Assembly (NCBI GenBank): GCA_038246785.1
Contig: JBBRVP010000009.1
Location: forward strand, 1-64,000
Source of the DNA: JBBRVP01 sp038246785
GTDB lineage: Bacteria; Actinomycetota; Actinomycetes; Jiangellales; Jiangellaceae
Reading direction: 5' to 3'
Length of the DNA stretch: 64,000 nucleotides
Under the pieces are notes generated by a model. The model did no database searches, was not told the DNA's origin, and saw nothing but the letters and a program-made list of their open reading frames with translations. This document shows, one piece after another, positions 1 to 7,662 of the stretch. The stretch's first letter is position 1. Every line of letters begins with the position of its first letter. The translations under genes were made by a program, and so were the position numbers.

Positions 1-2
1 AG

Positions 3-119
3 GTGGGCGGCGGCACGCCGTTCTTCACGGCCTTGGACAACTGGGTGAACCTGAACCTGGTGGAGACCCGGACGTTTCCCGACGGCGTGCTCCTGACCAG
101 GTACGAGACCAGGCGCTGA
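3..119 (+). CDS. Dihydrofolate reductase-fold (RibD C-terminal) protein, 3' end only
   Basis: Only the last 38 residues lie in the window; the gene starts upstream. The reading frame from base 3 to a TGA at 117-119 gives GGGTPFF near the start, then LNLVETRTF and GVLLTRYETRR at the end. This matches the C-terminal strand pattern of the dihydrofolate reductase/RibD-C superfamily (a Gly-rich turn, then an L-x-L-V-E-T-x-x-F strand and a terminal Y). Such proteins are NADPH-dependent reductase-fold enzymes of mostly unknown substrate. The catalytic half is not visible, so activity cannot be judged. Confidence 0.7.
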   Translation: MGGGTPFFTALDNWVNLNLVETRTFPDGVLLTRYETRR

Positions 120-312
120 ATACCCGACCTCGGATCGGCGCGGGCTCGGGCCACCCAAGGATCTCGTGGCCGTTAGAGGGCTTAGGACGGGACACCGTCC
201 TTGATCGACTTCGCCCAGGGTGACGCGCTTGTTGCTCCGTTGGGCGGGGGCGCTCTTTCTGGGTTGCATGCGCCGCCGAGGCCGCGACGCGTTGTCGACG
301 TAGGGTCGGGAC

Positions 313-1833
313 GTGGACGCGGGTACGGGGCGCCTTCGAGGGAGCGTGGAGGAAGGCTTGTGGCCTCTGGTCGAGACCTTTCTCGGCTCGCACGACGTGG
401 CCGGCCTGGCCGTTGCGGTGGTGCGCGAGGAGGAGGTCGTCTCGCGTGGGTTCGGCGTCCGTGACGTCGGCAGCGGTGCGGCGGTCACACCCGAGACGAT
501 GTTCCACCTGGCGTCGGTGTCCAAGCCTTTCGTCGCGACCGCAATCGTGTCGCTGGCGACCGCTCGGGACGCCGGCGAACCCGTGCTCGATCTGGATGCT
601 CCGATCATCGAATGGGTGCCTGAGTTCACGCTGGCCGACGGTCGGGCAGGGGAGGTGACAGCCCGGCGTCTGTTGAGCCACTCGAGCGGTCTCCCCGACG
701 TCGCGGACTACGGCTGGCACGACCCTCAGCTCGGCGACGACGCCCTCAGCGAGTTCGCTCGCAGCCTGTCCGGCTGGCGGCTGCAGGCGGAGCCCGGCTC
801 GACGTTCTCCTACTCCAATGCCGGGTTCGAACTTCTCGGGCTGCTGCTGTCCAAGGCCACGGGCACGACGTTCGAGAACGCCGTCCGACAGCAGGTCCTG
901 ACCCCACTCGGGATGCGGAACAGCACCTTTCTGCGCGGCGAGGTACCCGGGCACCTGGCTGCCTCACCGCACGTGGGGATGCCACTGTCGGTGCCTGAGG
1001 GCGCCTATCCCTACACCAGGCGCCATGCCCCCAGTTCGACCCTGCACTCCAACCTGGTCGAGATGTGTCGCTGGATGGTGGCCCACTTCGAGCCGGCCGA
1101 GGTGGCTGCTGGGGGTTCCGACGGACAGTGGGTACGGCTGGACGCTGGGCTGCTCGACCTGATGTGGCAGCCGGTGGTGCCGGTGGGTCATCCCCCATGG
1201 GAGGAAGCGGCGGCGCTCGGCTGGGGCGTGGGCAGCTACCGCGGGCACCGAACGCTGAGCCACAGCGGTGCGGACCCCGGGTTCGGGTCGAAGCTCGTGC
1301 TGGTGCCTGAGCGGCGGACCGGGGTTGTCGTGCTGGCCAACTCCAACACAGTCCCCACCTCGGCCGTCGCGGCGGCAGCGCTCGACATCGCCCTCGCCGA
1401 TGGCCCCCTCTCGGTGATCTCCGGTGTGACACCCGAGGAGTTGGGCGAAGGGGTAGCGGCAATGCGATCCTTGCTGCCCCCGGTCGTCGGCCCCGTCGCC
1501 GAGACGCTGACAACGTCAGGGCTGGACGCCGCAGAGGCGGCCTTCCACCGACTGGCCGCGGTCGAGCCGGCCGAGTTCGACCTCGACGACGAGGGGTTCA
1601 TCGACGCCGTGTGGGGAGCGATCGAGCTGCACCGCACAAGCCTGGTCTGGCCCCTCCTGCGAGTGTGGACCGAGTTTCGTCCGGACTCATCCGCTGCCTG
1701 GACGATGACCGGATGGGCCCATCAGGTAGACGGGCATCTCGACGTGGCGAGGAGTCTCCTGCGACGCGCCCTCGACCTCGACCCCGAGAACCACGAGGCC
1801 GCGCTGATCATGAGCAGCCTTCCCTCGGCGTGA
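313..1833 (+). CDS. Serine beta-lactamase-like hydrolase (class C/esterase fold) with C-terminal TPR-like segment
   Basis: A 506-residue penicillin-binding-protein-fold hydrolase. The SxxK nucleophile motif is seen as SVSK near residue 71, YSN near residue 168 is the Tyr-x-Asn motif, and HSG near residue 317 is the third motif. Likely an esterase, D-aminopeptidase or lactamase-like hydrolase; the substrate cannot be predicted. No signal peptide is evident, so it is probably cytoplasmic. The last 45 residues (WTMTGWAHQVDGHLDVA, then a helix with LDLDPENHEAA) look like a TPR unit, an unusual addition for this family. GTG is chosen as start because a TAGGGT hexamer ends 6 nt upstream, as at other apparently leaderless genes here. 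Confidence 0.85.
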   Translation: MDAGTGRLRGSVEEGLWPLVETFLGSHDVAGLAVAVVREEEVVSRGFGVRDVGSGAAVTPETMFHLASVSKPFVATAIVSLATARDAGEPVLDLDAPIIEWVPEFTLADGRAGEVTARRLLSHSSGLPDVADYGWHDPQLGDDALSEFARSLSGWRLQAEPGSTFSYSNAGFELLGLLLSKATGTTFENAVRQQVLTPLGMRNSTFLRGEVPGHLAASPHVGMPLSVPEGAYPYTRRHAPSSTLHSNLVEMCRWMVAHFEPAEVAAGGSDGQWVRLDAGLLDLMWQPVVPVGHPPWEEAAALGWGVGSYRGHRTLSHSGADPGFGSKLVLVPERRTGVVVLANSNTVPTSAVAAAALDIALADGPLSVISGVTPEELGEGVAAMRSLLPPVVGPVAETLTTSGLDAAEAAFHRLAAVEPAEFDLDDEGFIDAVWGAIELHRTSLVWPLLRVWTEFRPDSSAAWTMTGWAHQVDGHLDVARSLLRRALDLDPENHEAALIMSSLPSA

Positions 1834-2083
1834 CCCGGTGAGGTGCAGGTGCGCCCTCCACAGAATGCCCACTGGCCGGCCATGTCCGCGCCCAGGCCTG
1901 GACCGCGGTCGGAGAACGGCGATCCCTGCGCACCGGAACGTGACTCGGTTCTCCAGGCAGACCGCGTGCTGCCGGTCACGAGTCCCGCCACGCGCGTCGG
2001 TGCCACGAGAACGTCTGTCAGCCGCGGCCCGGGCGCTCGGGCCGACCATGTGCGGTCTCCCTGCGAAGGCCGTCCGGAACTGG

Positions 2084-2470
2084 TCAGCCCTTGGCGTAGG
2101 TCTCAGCGGCGAGCGTCTCGAACTCCAGACCGACGACGGGCTCGTCGCCGACGACCCACGCGTCATGTCCGGGCTCGATCATCCAGGCGTTACCCGCGAC
2201 GAGGTGGGCCTTGCTGCCGTCGTCATGGAGGATCTCGAGCTCGCCGGCGAGGAGCGTCCCGACATGTCGAACCTGGCACGACTCGCCGCCCACGACGGGT
2301 CTGATGCAGTCCGACCAGCGCCACCCTGGCTCGAAGATGATCTCGGTGACGCTTGCGCCGGAAGCTTGACCGGCCCGCCAGCACCAATCGGGTAACGTGA
2401 TGCTTGGAAGTGAGGGCGAATCCCTCACTACGCCGAGGCAATCGGTAGTTCCGAGACTTGTCCGTAGCAC
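2084..2470 (-). CDS. Small cupin-domain protein
   Basis: A 128-residue single-domain cupin. The core motifs are FEPGWRWSD, CQVRHVG followed by a Gly-Glu-Leu strand, then DDGS, IEPGHDAWVVG and LEFETL, the typical actinobacterial small cupin (Cupin_2-type). Such proteins bind a metal in a beta-barrel; specific reactions are not predictable. GTG at 2470 (reading VLRTSLG) is the likely start because related cupins often begin M-x-R-T-S, but the first 35 residues are poorly typical and a 7-bp inverted repeat (2410-2428) falls inside them. The upstream region holds a tRNA-like remnant, so the 5' end may have been rearranged. Confidence 0.65.
   Translation of the reverse strand: MLRTSLGTTDCLGVVRDSPSLPSITLPDWCWRAGQASGASVTEIIFEPGWRWSDCIRPVVGGESCQVRHVGTLLAGELEILHDDGSKAHLVAGNAWMIEPGHDAWVVGDEPVVGLEFETLAAETYAKG
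2410..2428. repeat. 7-bp inverted repeat within or before the cupin gene
   Basis: GTGAGGG and CCCTCAC are separated by CGAAT. It lies inside the 5' part of the cupin reading frame if the GTG at 2470 is used, or upstream of it if translation starts later. It could be a small stem-loop; no function is assigned. Confidence 0.35.
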
Positions 2471-2488
2471 TCGCGACGCCCTCGAAGG

Positions 2489-2525
2489 CGCCCAGAGGTC
2501 GCCGGTTCAAGTCCTCCCCCGCTGC
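2489..2525 (+). other. tRNA 3'-end-like remnant (possible old attachment site)
   Basis: The stretch AGAGGTCGCCGGTTCAAGTC followed by a C-rich run resembles the variable loop, T arm (GGTTCAAGTCC) and 3' acceptor of a tRNA. No anticodon arm or 5' half can be folded upstream, and the outer T-stem pairs do not match. It is followed 4-10 nt later by a strong hairpin, the normal arrangement after a tRNA gene. A leftover 3' tRNA end is what many integrative elements leave or recreate when they insert. This is an interpretation from motif resemblance only. Confidence 0.35.
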
Positions 2526-2528
2526 TGC

Positions 2529-2556
2529 GATGACCAGGGCAAACGCCCTGGTCATC
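2529..2556 (+). terminator. Perfect 12-bp hairpin
   Basis: GATGACCAGGGC, loop AAAC, GCCCTGGTCATC: a perfect 12-bp stem with a 4-nt loop. It follows the tRNA-like remnant directly and precedes the promoter region of the cyclase-ATPase gene, so it fits an intrinsic transcription terminator of an ancestral tRNA gene. There is no long T tract, which is usual for high-GC terminators. Confidence 0.65.
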
Positions 2557-2727
2557 ATCGCTTCTGGCCCGCTTGGGGCTCGTGCGAACGAGATGCGGCT
2601 GCCTCGCCGCCGCCGTGATCCTGATCCGCCGCGGGCGGGCGGGGCGGTCGGGCTGGCCTGACCGCGCGATACGCTCCGCTCCTGCCGGTGCCTCGGCGGG
2701 TCCGGGTCGCGGCGAGGGAGGGATCCC

Positions 2728-5700
2728 ATGCCTGACGGGCCCGATCGTCGGCTCGTCGCGGTGATGTTCACCGACATGGTCGGCTACACCACGCTCGTGC
2801 AGGCCGACGAGCGACTCGGGCTGGACAAGCGCGACGCGTACTGGCGCGCCATCGAACGCCAGCACGACGCCTTCGGGGGGACGATCGTCCAGCGGCTGGG
2901 CGACGGCAGCATGAGCATGTTCCCCAGCTCGTTGGCGGCTGTGCGCGCTGGCGTGGAGCTGCAGCGACAGCTGCTCGCGCAGCAGGTCTCGATCCGCCTC
3001 GGCATCCACGTGGGCGAGGTGATCGTCGAGCCGGAGCGTTTGACCGGCGTCGCGGTCAACATCGCCGCCCGGATCGAGGCCCTCGCGCTGCCCGGCGCGG
3101 TGATGCTGTCGGACTCCGCGCGGGACCAGGTCGCTAACCGCAGCGACGTCGAGGTCGTCGGGCTGGGGCGGTTCGAGTTGAAGAACGTCGGGCGCCCGGT
3201 CGAGCTGTACGCGGTGGCGGCTGACGGCGTCATCGTCCCCGATGCCCAGGCGCTCGCGGGCACGGCACCGGCGCTGCCGAATGCCACGGCCTCGACCGCT
3301 CCGCGGTCACCGGAGCTCCCGGTCCGCGGCCCGTTCGTGGGACGCAACGCCGACCTGGCCCGGCTCGTCGAGCTGCTCGGTGTCGGTCCACGGGGCGCCG
3401 GGCCGGGAGGCTCGGTGGGGGCGGTCCTGCTGGCCGGTGAGGCCGGCGTCGGGAAGACCCGGCTGCTGGCCGCCCTCGCCGACGAGGCGCGGCGGTGGCG
3501 CTGGCGCGTGCTGGTCGGCCACTGCGTCAACTTGGGCGACGCGCCGCTGCCGTACCTGCCGTTCACCGAGGTGTTCGGGCGGCTCGCCGACGCCGAACCG
3601 GCCCTCGCGCAGCAGGCGGTCGAGGCCGCCCCGCCGGTGGCCCGGCTCATGCCCGGGCGCCGGTCGCTGGCCGACGGCCCGAGCTCGGTGGAGCGGATCG
3701 ACCGCGCCGAATTGTTCGAGGGGGTGCTGGCGGCGTTCGGCCGGCTTGCTGAGTCCGGACCGGTCATGCTCGTCGTAGAGGACCTGCACTGGGCCGACGC
3801 GTCGACGCTGGAGATCATGGGCTTCCTGCTGACCCGGCCGCGGCCCGGCCGTGTGGCCATCGTGGGGTCCTACCGCAGCGACGACCTGCACCGTCGGCAC
3901 CCGCTGCGCAGGGCCGCGGCGGAGTGGGCCCGGCTGCCGGGGGTGGTCCGGCTGGCCCTGCGCCCACTGGCGGACGCGGACGTGCGCTCGCTCATCGAGG
4001 CTCTGCACCCGGACCGGATGCCCGAGGCGGAGATCGCCAGCATCGTCTCGCGCGCGGAGGGCAACGCCTTCTTCCTCGAAGAGCTCCTGGCTGCGGCCGA
4101 CCTGGGCGGCCATGCGCTGCCCGGCGACCTGGCCGAGCTGCTGTTGCTGCGGCTGGACAGCCTCGACGAGCCGGCCCGCCGCGTGGTGCGTGTCGCCGCC
4201 GTGGCCGGCCGTCGGGTCTCGCACCCGCTCCTGGAGAGCGTGGCGGGGCTGGACCCGGCCGCGCTGGACGCCGGGCTGCGTTCGGCCATCGAGAGCAACG
4301 TCCTCGTTCCGAGCGGCGACGACGGCTACGCCTTCCGGCACGCGCTGCTGGCCGAAGCGGTCCACGACGACCTGCTGCCGCGGGAACGCGTCCAGCTGCA
4401 CGCCGCGTACGCCGCCGCCCTGTCCGCCGGCGACGTCGATGGCACGGCAGCCGAGCTGGCGATGCACGCCCGAGCCGCGCACGACCTGGCGACCGCCGTC
4501 GGGGCGAGTGTCGCGGCGGGCGACGAGGCGATGACCGTCGCCGGCCCCGACGAGGCGGTCCGCCACTACGAGCTCGCCCTTGAGTTGTTGCCGCACGCGT
4601 CCACGGATGTCCCGATCAATGCCGTGGCCCTGACGGTCAAGGCGAGCCGGGCGGCGGCGGCGGCCGGAGACGTGTTCCGCGCGGTGGCGCTCGTCCAAGA
4701 CCGGCTGGCCGACCTGCCGGATGCCGACGACGACGAGCGGACGGCGTTGCTGCACGCTCTGGCCGACGCCGCCGTCCTCGGCGACACCGGCGTGGACGTT
4801 CTGCAACTGACCACCGACCTCATCGAGCTGGTGCCTGCCGATCCGCCGAGCCCGCTCCGCGCGCGGGTGGCGAGCCTGCATGCCCGTGCCAACGCGGACC
4901 GGTCTCGGGACGAGACCGCGGCACGCTGGGCCACCGAGGCACTCACGATGGCCGAGCGGCTGCGGCTGCCGGACGTGGTCGCCGACGCCACTACCACGCT
5001 GGCCAGGCTCGAGGAGCGCTCCGGCGACCCGGACGTGTCGCTCGCCGTGTTGGAGAACGCCGCCGCTGCGGCGCGAGCCGGCGGCCACCTAGGCCCCGAG
5101 CTGCGCAGCAGGTTCAACCTGGGATCTCTGCACTACGAGCTGGGGTGTCTGCAGGCCGCGCGCACCACCTTCGAGGAAACCGCAGCGCGAGCACGTGAGG
5201 CCGGCCGGCCGTGGGCGCCGTACGGCTTCGACGCCCGGGCGATGACCGCGCTCGTCGCGTACGTCCAGGGCGACTGGGACGAGGTTCAGCGCATCGTCGA
5301 CGTCCGCGGCGAGTCCCCACCGCCGATCGCCGAAGTGGTTCTCACCGCCGTCGGCCTGGCCGTCTCGGCCGGGCGGGGGCAGCGCGCCGCGCTAGGCCAG
5401 CTCCCCAGGCTTCGCCCGTACTGGGACCGGGATGGGCTGGTGGCCATCTTCAGCGGGGCTGCGGCCATCGACCTGTACGGCGATGGCGGCGACCTCGCGG
5501 CGGCCACCGCGATCCACGCCGACGTGGTCGAGGCCGTGGCGCGCCTGTGGCGGGAGCCGTTGTTCCACGCGCGGATTCGGCTCAACGCGCTCCTGCTCGG
5601 GCAGGTGTGCGCCGCGGCCGTGCGGGCACCCGACCTGTCCGACACTGCGCGACAGCGGCTCGTGGAGCAGGGGGACGAGCTCGCCGCCGCGGCCGAGACG

Positions 5701-6030
5701 GTCGCCGAGCGGGCGTTCGCGGGTCGCCGGCGCGGACCGGAGGCGGAGGCGTGGCTGGCCCGCCTCCGGGCGGAGCACGCCCGGCTACGGTGGGTTGCCG
5801 GCACGGGGACGACGGGTGCCGCGGACCTGGTCGAGAGCTGGCTCGCCACGGTGGCGGCCTTCGACCGGCTGGGGCACGTCTACGAGGTGGCCCGCTCGCG
5901 GGCCCGGCTGGCCGCCGCCCTGCAAACGGCCGACCGCGGCGAAGAGGCGGACGAGCAGGTACGGCTGGCCGCGGCGACCGGCCGGCGGCTCGGCGCCGCG
6001 CCACTGTGGCGGGCGCCGTCGTCGGCGTAG
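2728..6030 (+). CDS. Adenylate/guanylate cyclase domain - AAA ATPase - TPR regulator
   Basis: An 1100-residue cytoplasmic multidomain protein. Residues about 7-180 form a class III nucleotide cyclase homology domain: FTDMVGY carries the first metal Asp (16), LGDG the second (59), and VNIAAR (about 111-115) the Asn/Arg transition-state pair, so catalysis is plausible. From about 205 an FVGR segment begins an ATPase with Walker A GEAGVGKT and Walker B VEDLHWAD (about 350), followed by several hundred residues of Ala-rich TPR-like helices. This resembles the cyclase-ATPase-TPR family common in actinobacteria and mycobacteria. Unlike many relatives it has no C-terminal LuxR helix-turn-helix. The start has a GGAGGG Shine-Dalgarno 5 nt upstream, and TACGCT at 2670-2675 may be its -10. 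Confidence 0.88.
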   Translation: MPDGPDRRLVAVMFTDMVGYTTLVQADERLGLDKRDAYWRAIERQHDAFGGTIVQRLGDGSMSMFPSSLAAVRAGVELQRQLLAQQVSIRLGIHVGEVIVEPERLTGVAVNIAARIEALALPGAVMLSDSARDQVANRSDVEVVGLGRFELKNVGRPVELYAVAADGVIVPDAQALAGTAPALPNATASTAPRSPELPVRGPFVGRNADLARLVELLGVGPRGAGPGGSVGAVLLAGEAGVGKTRLLAALADEARRWRWRVLVGHCVNLGDAPLPYLPFTEVFGRLADAEPALAQQAVEAAPPVARLMPGRRSLADGPSSVERIDRAELFEGVLAAFGRLAESGPVMLVVEDLHWADASTLEIMGFLLTRPRPGRVAIVGSYRSDDLHRRHPLRRAAAEWARLPGVVRLALRPLADADVRSLIEALHPDRMPEAEIASIVSRAEGNAFFLEELLAAADLGGHALPGDLAELLLLRLDSLDEPARRVVRVAAVAGRRVSHPLLESVAGLDPAALDAGLRSAIESNVLVPSGDDGYAFRHALLAEAVHDDLLPRERVQLHAAYAAALSAGDVDGTAAELAMHARAAHDLATAVGASVAAGDEAMTVAGPDEAVRHYELALELLPHASTDVPINAVALTVKASRAAAAAGDVFRAVALVQDRLADLPDADDDERTALLHALADAAVLGDTGVDVLQLTTDLIELVPADPPSPLRARVASLHARANADRSRDETAARWATEALTMAERLRLPDVVADATTTLARLEERSGDPDVSLAVLENAAAAARAGGHLGPELRSRFNLGSLHYELGCLQAARTTFEETAARAREAGRPWAPYGFDARAMTALVAYVQGDWDEVQRIVDVRGESPPPIAEVVLTAVGLAVSAGRGQRAALGQLPRLRPYWDRDGLVAIFSGAAAIDLYGDGGDLAAATAIHADVVEAVARLWREPLFHARIRLNALLLGQVCAAAVRAPDLSDTARQRLVEQGDELAAAAETVAERAFAGRRRGPEAEAWLARLRAEHARLRWVAGTGTTGAADLVESWLATVAAFDRLGHVYEVARSRARLAAALQTADRGEEADEQVRLAAATGRRLGAAPLWRAPSSA

Positions 6031-6228
6031 CGCATGATTCGCCACGCCGCACGCAAGGCACGGTCAGCCGAGCGGGTCCAGTTCGACCGCCCGGCCCAGC
6101 GTCGCGGCCCTGGGTGCGAGTCACGATCAAGAACACCTTGACGCGGAGGGCTTCCTCGGGGGTTGGTGCCACCACGACCCGGCCAGGGGGCGTCGGCACG
6201 CCTGGGTCTCCGCCAGGTCAGCGAAGAC

Positions 6229-6244
6229 TGATGCACTAGCATCA
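6229..6244 (+). promoter_or_regulatory. vapB operator overlapping a -10 element
   Basis: TGATGC-ACTA-GCATCA is a perfect 6-bp inverted repeat ending 5 nt before the vapB ATG. TAGCAT (6238-6243) inside it is a good -10 hexamer placed 6 nt before the ATG, so transcription probably begins at the start codon. Overlap of an inverted repeat with the promoter fits autorepression by the VapBC complex, the usual control of this family. Confidence 0.55.
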
Positions 6245-6249
6245 GATGC

Positions 6250-6492
6250 ATGCGCACCACACTCCGCGTTGACGACGATGTCCTGCTCGCCGTACAGGAG
6301 CGCGCACGACGCGAGAAGCGCACGGCGGGGCAGGTGCTGTCCGATCTCGCGCGCCAGGCGCTGACGGGCCAGGTCCGCCAGCACGACCACCACGCCGACG
6401 GCGGGCGCCACGGTTTTCAGCCGCTACCCCGCCGCGGCGCCGCCGTCTCCAACGCGCTGATCGACCGGCTCCGCGCAGACGAGCCCGAGTGA
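6250..6492 (+). CDS. vapB: VapB-type ribbon-helix-helix antitoxin
   Basis: An 80-residue protein beginning MRTTLRVDDDVLLAVQERAR, a typical ribbon-helix-helix DNA-binding head (strand TLRVDDDV, then two helices up to ARQAL). The C-terminal half, charged and His-rich, would wrap the cognate toxin. It overlaps the downstream PIN toxin gene by 4 nt (GTGA), the translational coupling usual for toxin-antitoxin pairs. No Shine-Dalgarno is seen; the start codon lies 6 nt after a TAGCAT hexamer, suggesting a leaderless mRNA. Antitoxin role is inferred from family and context. Confidence 0.85.
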   Translation: MRTTLRVDDDVLLAVQERARREKRTAGQVLSDLARQALTGQVRQHDHHADGGRHGFQPLPRRGAAVSNALIDRLRADEPE

Positions 6493-6920
6493 CGCGAGCG
6501 CTGCTGGACATCAACGTGCTCCTCGCTCTGCTCGACAGCGATCACGTCGATCACCGCATCGCCCACGACTGGATCGAGTGCGGGATCGAGGACGGGTGGG
6601 CGTCGTGCGCGATCACCGAGAACGGCTTCGTACGCATCATCAGCCAGCCGCGGTATCCGAGCCCCATCTCGCCTGCCCAGGCCATCGATCTCTTGCGGCG
6701 GGCGTGCGACGGCGGGCCTCACGAGTTCTGGACCTGTGATGTCAGCCTGCTCGACGCCCGACTGGTGGACCGCTCCCGAGTGCACAGTCCCCGTCAGGTC
6801 ACCGACGCCTACCTACTCGCCTTGGCCGTCGCGCGCGAGGGACGCTTCGTGACCTTCGACCGCTCCTTGTCCATCTCCGCGGTCACGGGAGCCACCGGTG
6901 ACCACCTGACGGTCTTGTAG
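6489..6920 (+). CDS. vapC: VapC-type PIN-domain toxin
   Basis: A 143-residue PIN-domain ribonuclease. The acidic active-site residues can be followed: LLDIN (Asp 7), AITENGF (Glu near 40), VTDAYLLALA (Asp near 103) and TFDRS (Asp near 122). VapC proteins cut specific structured RNAs, often tRNAs, when freed from VapB. It starts with GTG overlapping the vapB stop codon and is followed 11 nt later by a hairpin terminator. All catalytic positions are present, so the toxin should be active unless bound by its partner. Confidence 0.88.
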   Translation: MTRALLDINVLLALLDSDHVDHRIAHDWIECGIEDGWASCAITENGFVRIISQPRYPSPISPAQAIDLLRRACDGGPHEFWTCDVSLLDARLVDRSRVHSPRQVTDAYLLALAVAREGRFVTFDRSLSISAVTGATGDHLTVL

Positions 6921-6930
6921 ACCCCCAATC

Positions 6931-6960
6931 GGGCAGTCCCTGGCGCCGGGACTACTGCCC
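6931..6960 (+). terminator. Hairpin after vapC
   Basis: GGGCAGTCCC-TGGCGCC-GGGACT-ACTGCCC: AGTCCC pairs with GGGACT and the outer GGGC with GCCC. It begins 10 nt after the vapC stop codon and would end the vapBC transcript. Confidence 0.6.
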
Positions 6961-7003
6961 CTACAGGTGCGAGGCCGTCGGCGGTGTCGGCGAGACTGGT
7001 GAC

Positions 7004-7615
7004 GTGAAGCGGTCGACGGCGATCCGACACCTCGTCGAGCTGGGGGAGGTCGCGTCGGAGGACCTGCGGTTTCGCGGGACGGACATCGGGTGGCCGGTCG
7101 AGGAGCTGTGGGTGAGCGGCGACCTGCTCGGCTTCACCGACTCCGTCGAGGCCGGGTCCGTCGTCGTCGTGCTCGACGTGCCGCCCGAACAGGCGCCCTG
7201 GCTTGCGCTCAATCCCACCGGCGAGTGGGTTGGCGACCGGCTGCGGCTGGGGAAGCGCCCGCTGGACTGGTGCTACCGGCCCCTGGCCTGGCCGGCGTGG
7301 AACCACAGGCACCGGCGGCTCGTACGGTTCTGGTCGGCCAGCGCCGGACTCGACGAAGCCGCCATCGAGGCGCTGCGGTCCAGGCGGTTCGAGGGCCTCG
7401 ACGTCGTGGAGCCTGCGGCGCACGAGATCGCCGGCCAGCTGCGGGTGGAACTGCTCGTCTCTCGCCGATACCTGCGCGAGGTGATCGATCGGTACTGGGA
7501 CCCCGACTGGCGTCGACGGCACCGGGGCTATGACGAGTCCCCCGAGAACCACCTGTGGCGGGCGGCCGCTGCGGTGTCCGAGATGCAGGACGCCCTCGAC
7601 GAGCTCGCGGGCTGA
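7004..7615 (+). CDS. Conserved hypothetical protein, 203 aa
   Basis: I do not assign a function. The protein is soluble and rich in Trp and Arg, with an acidic/hydrophobic N-terminal half (LVVLDVPPEQAPWLALN-like strand region) and an Arg-rich C-terminal third containing YWDPDWRRRHRGYDESPE. This pattern resembles an actinobacterial family of uncharacterised proteins (possibly the one labelled DUF7711; I am not certain). It stands alone between vapBC and a convergent acyl-CoA transferase, starting with GTG 83 nt after vapC. Codon use is like its neighbours and the frame is open throughout, so it is probably a real gene. Confidence 0.65.
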   Translation: MKRSTAIRHLVELGEVASEDLRFRGTDIGWPVEELWVSGDLLGFTDSVEAGSVVVVLDVPPEQAPWLALNPTGEWVGDRLRLGKRPLDWCYRPLAWPAWNHRHRRLVRFWSASAGLDEAAIEALRSRRFEGLDVVEPAAHEIAGQLRVELLVSRRYLREVIDRYWDPDWRRRHRGYDESPENHLWRAAAAVSEMQDALDELAG

Positions 7616-7662
7616 CGGGCTTCTTCGCTCGGCCGGCCTTGGCGCACCGCGTCGGACGGCGG

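Noticed and set aside
2400..2530. A complete tRNA gene
   Set aside because: Only a T-arm-like segment is seen; no D arm, anticodon arm or matching acceptor could be folded.
3307..5088. A 593-codon minus-strand frame inside the cyclase-ATPase gene
   Set aside because: Mirror of an Ala-rich helical gene at high GC; no recognisable domain and low-complexity RQGV composition.
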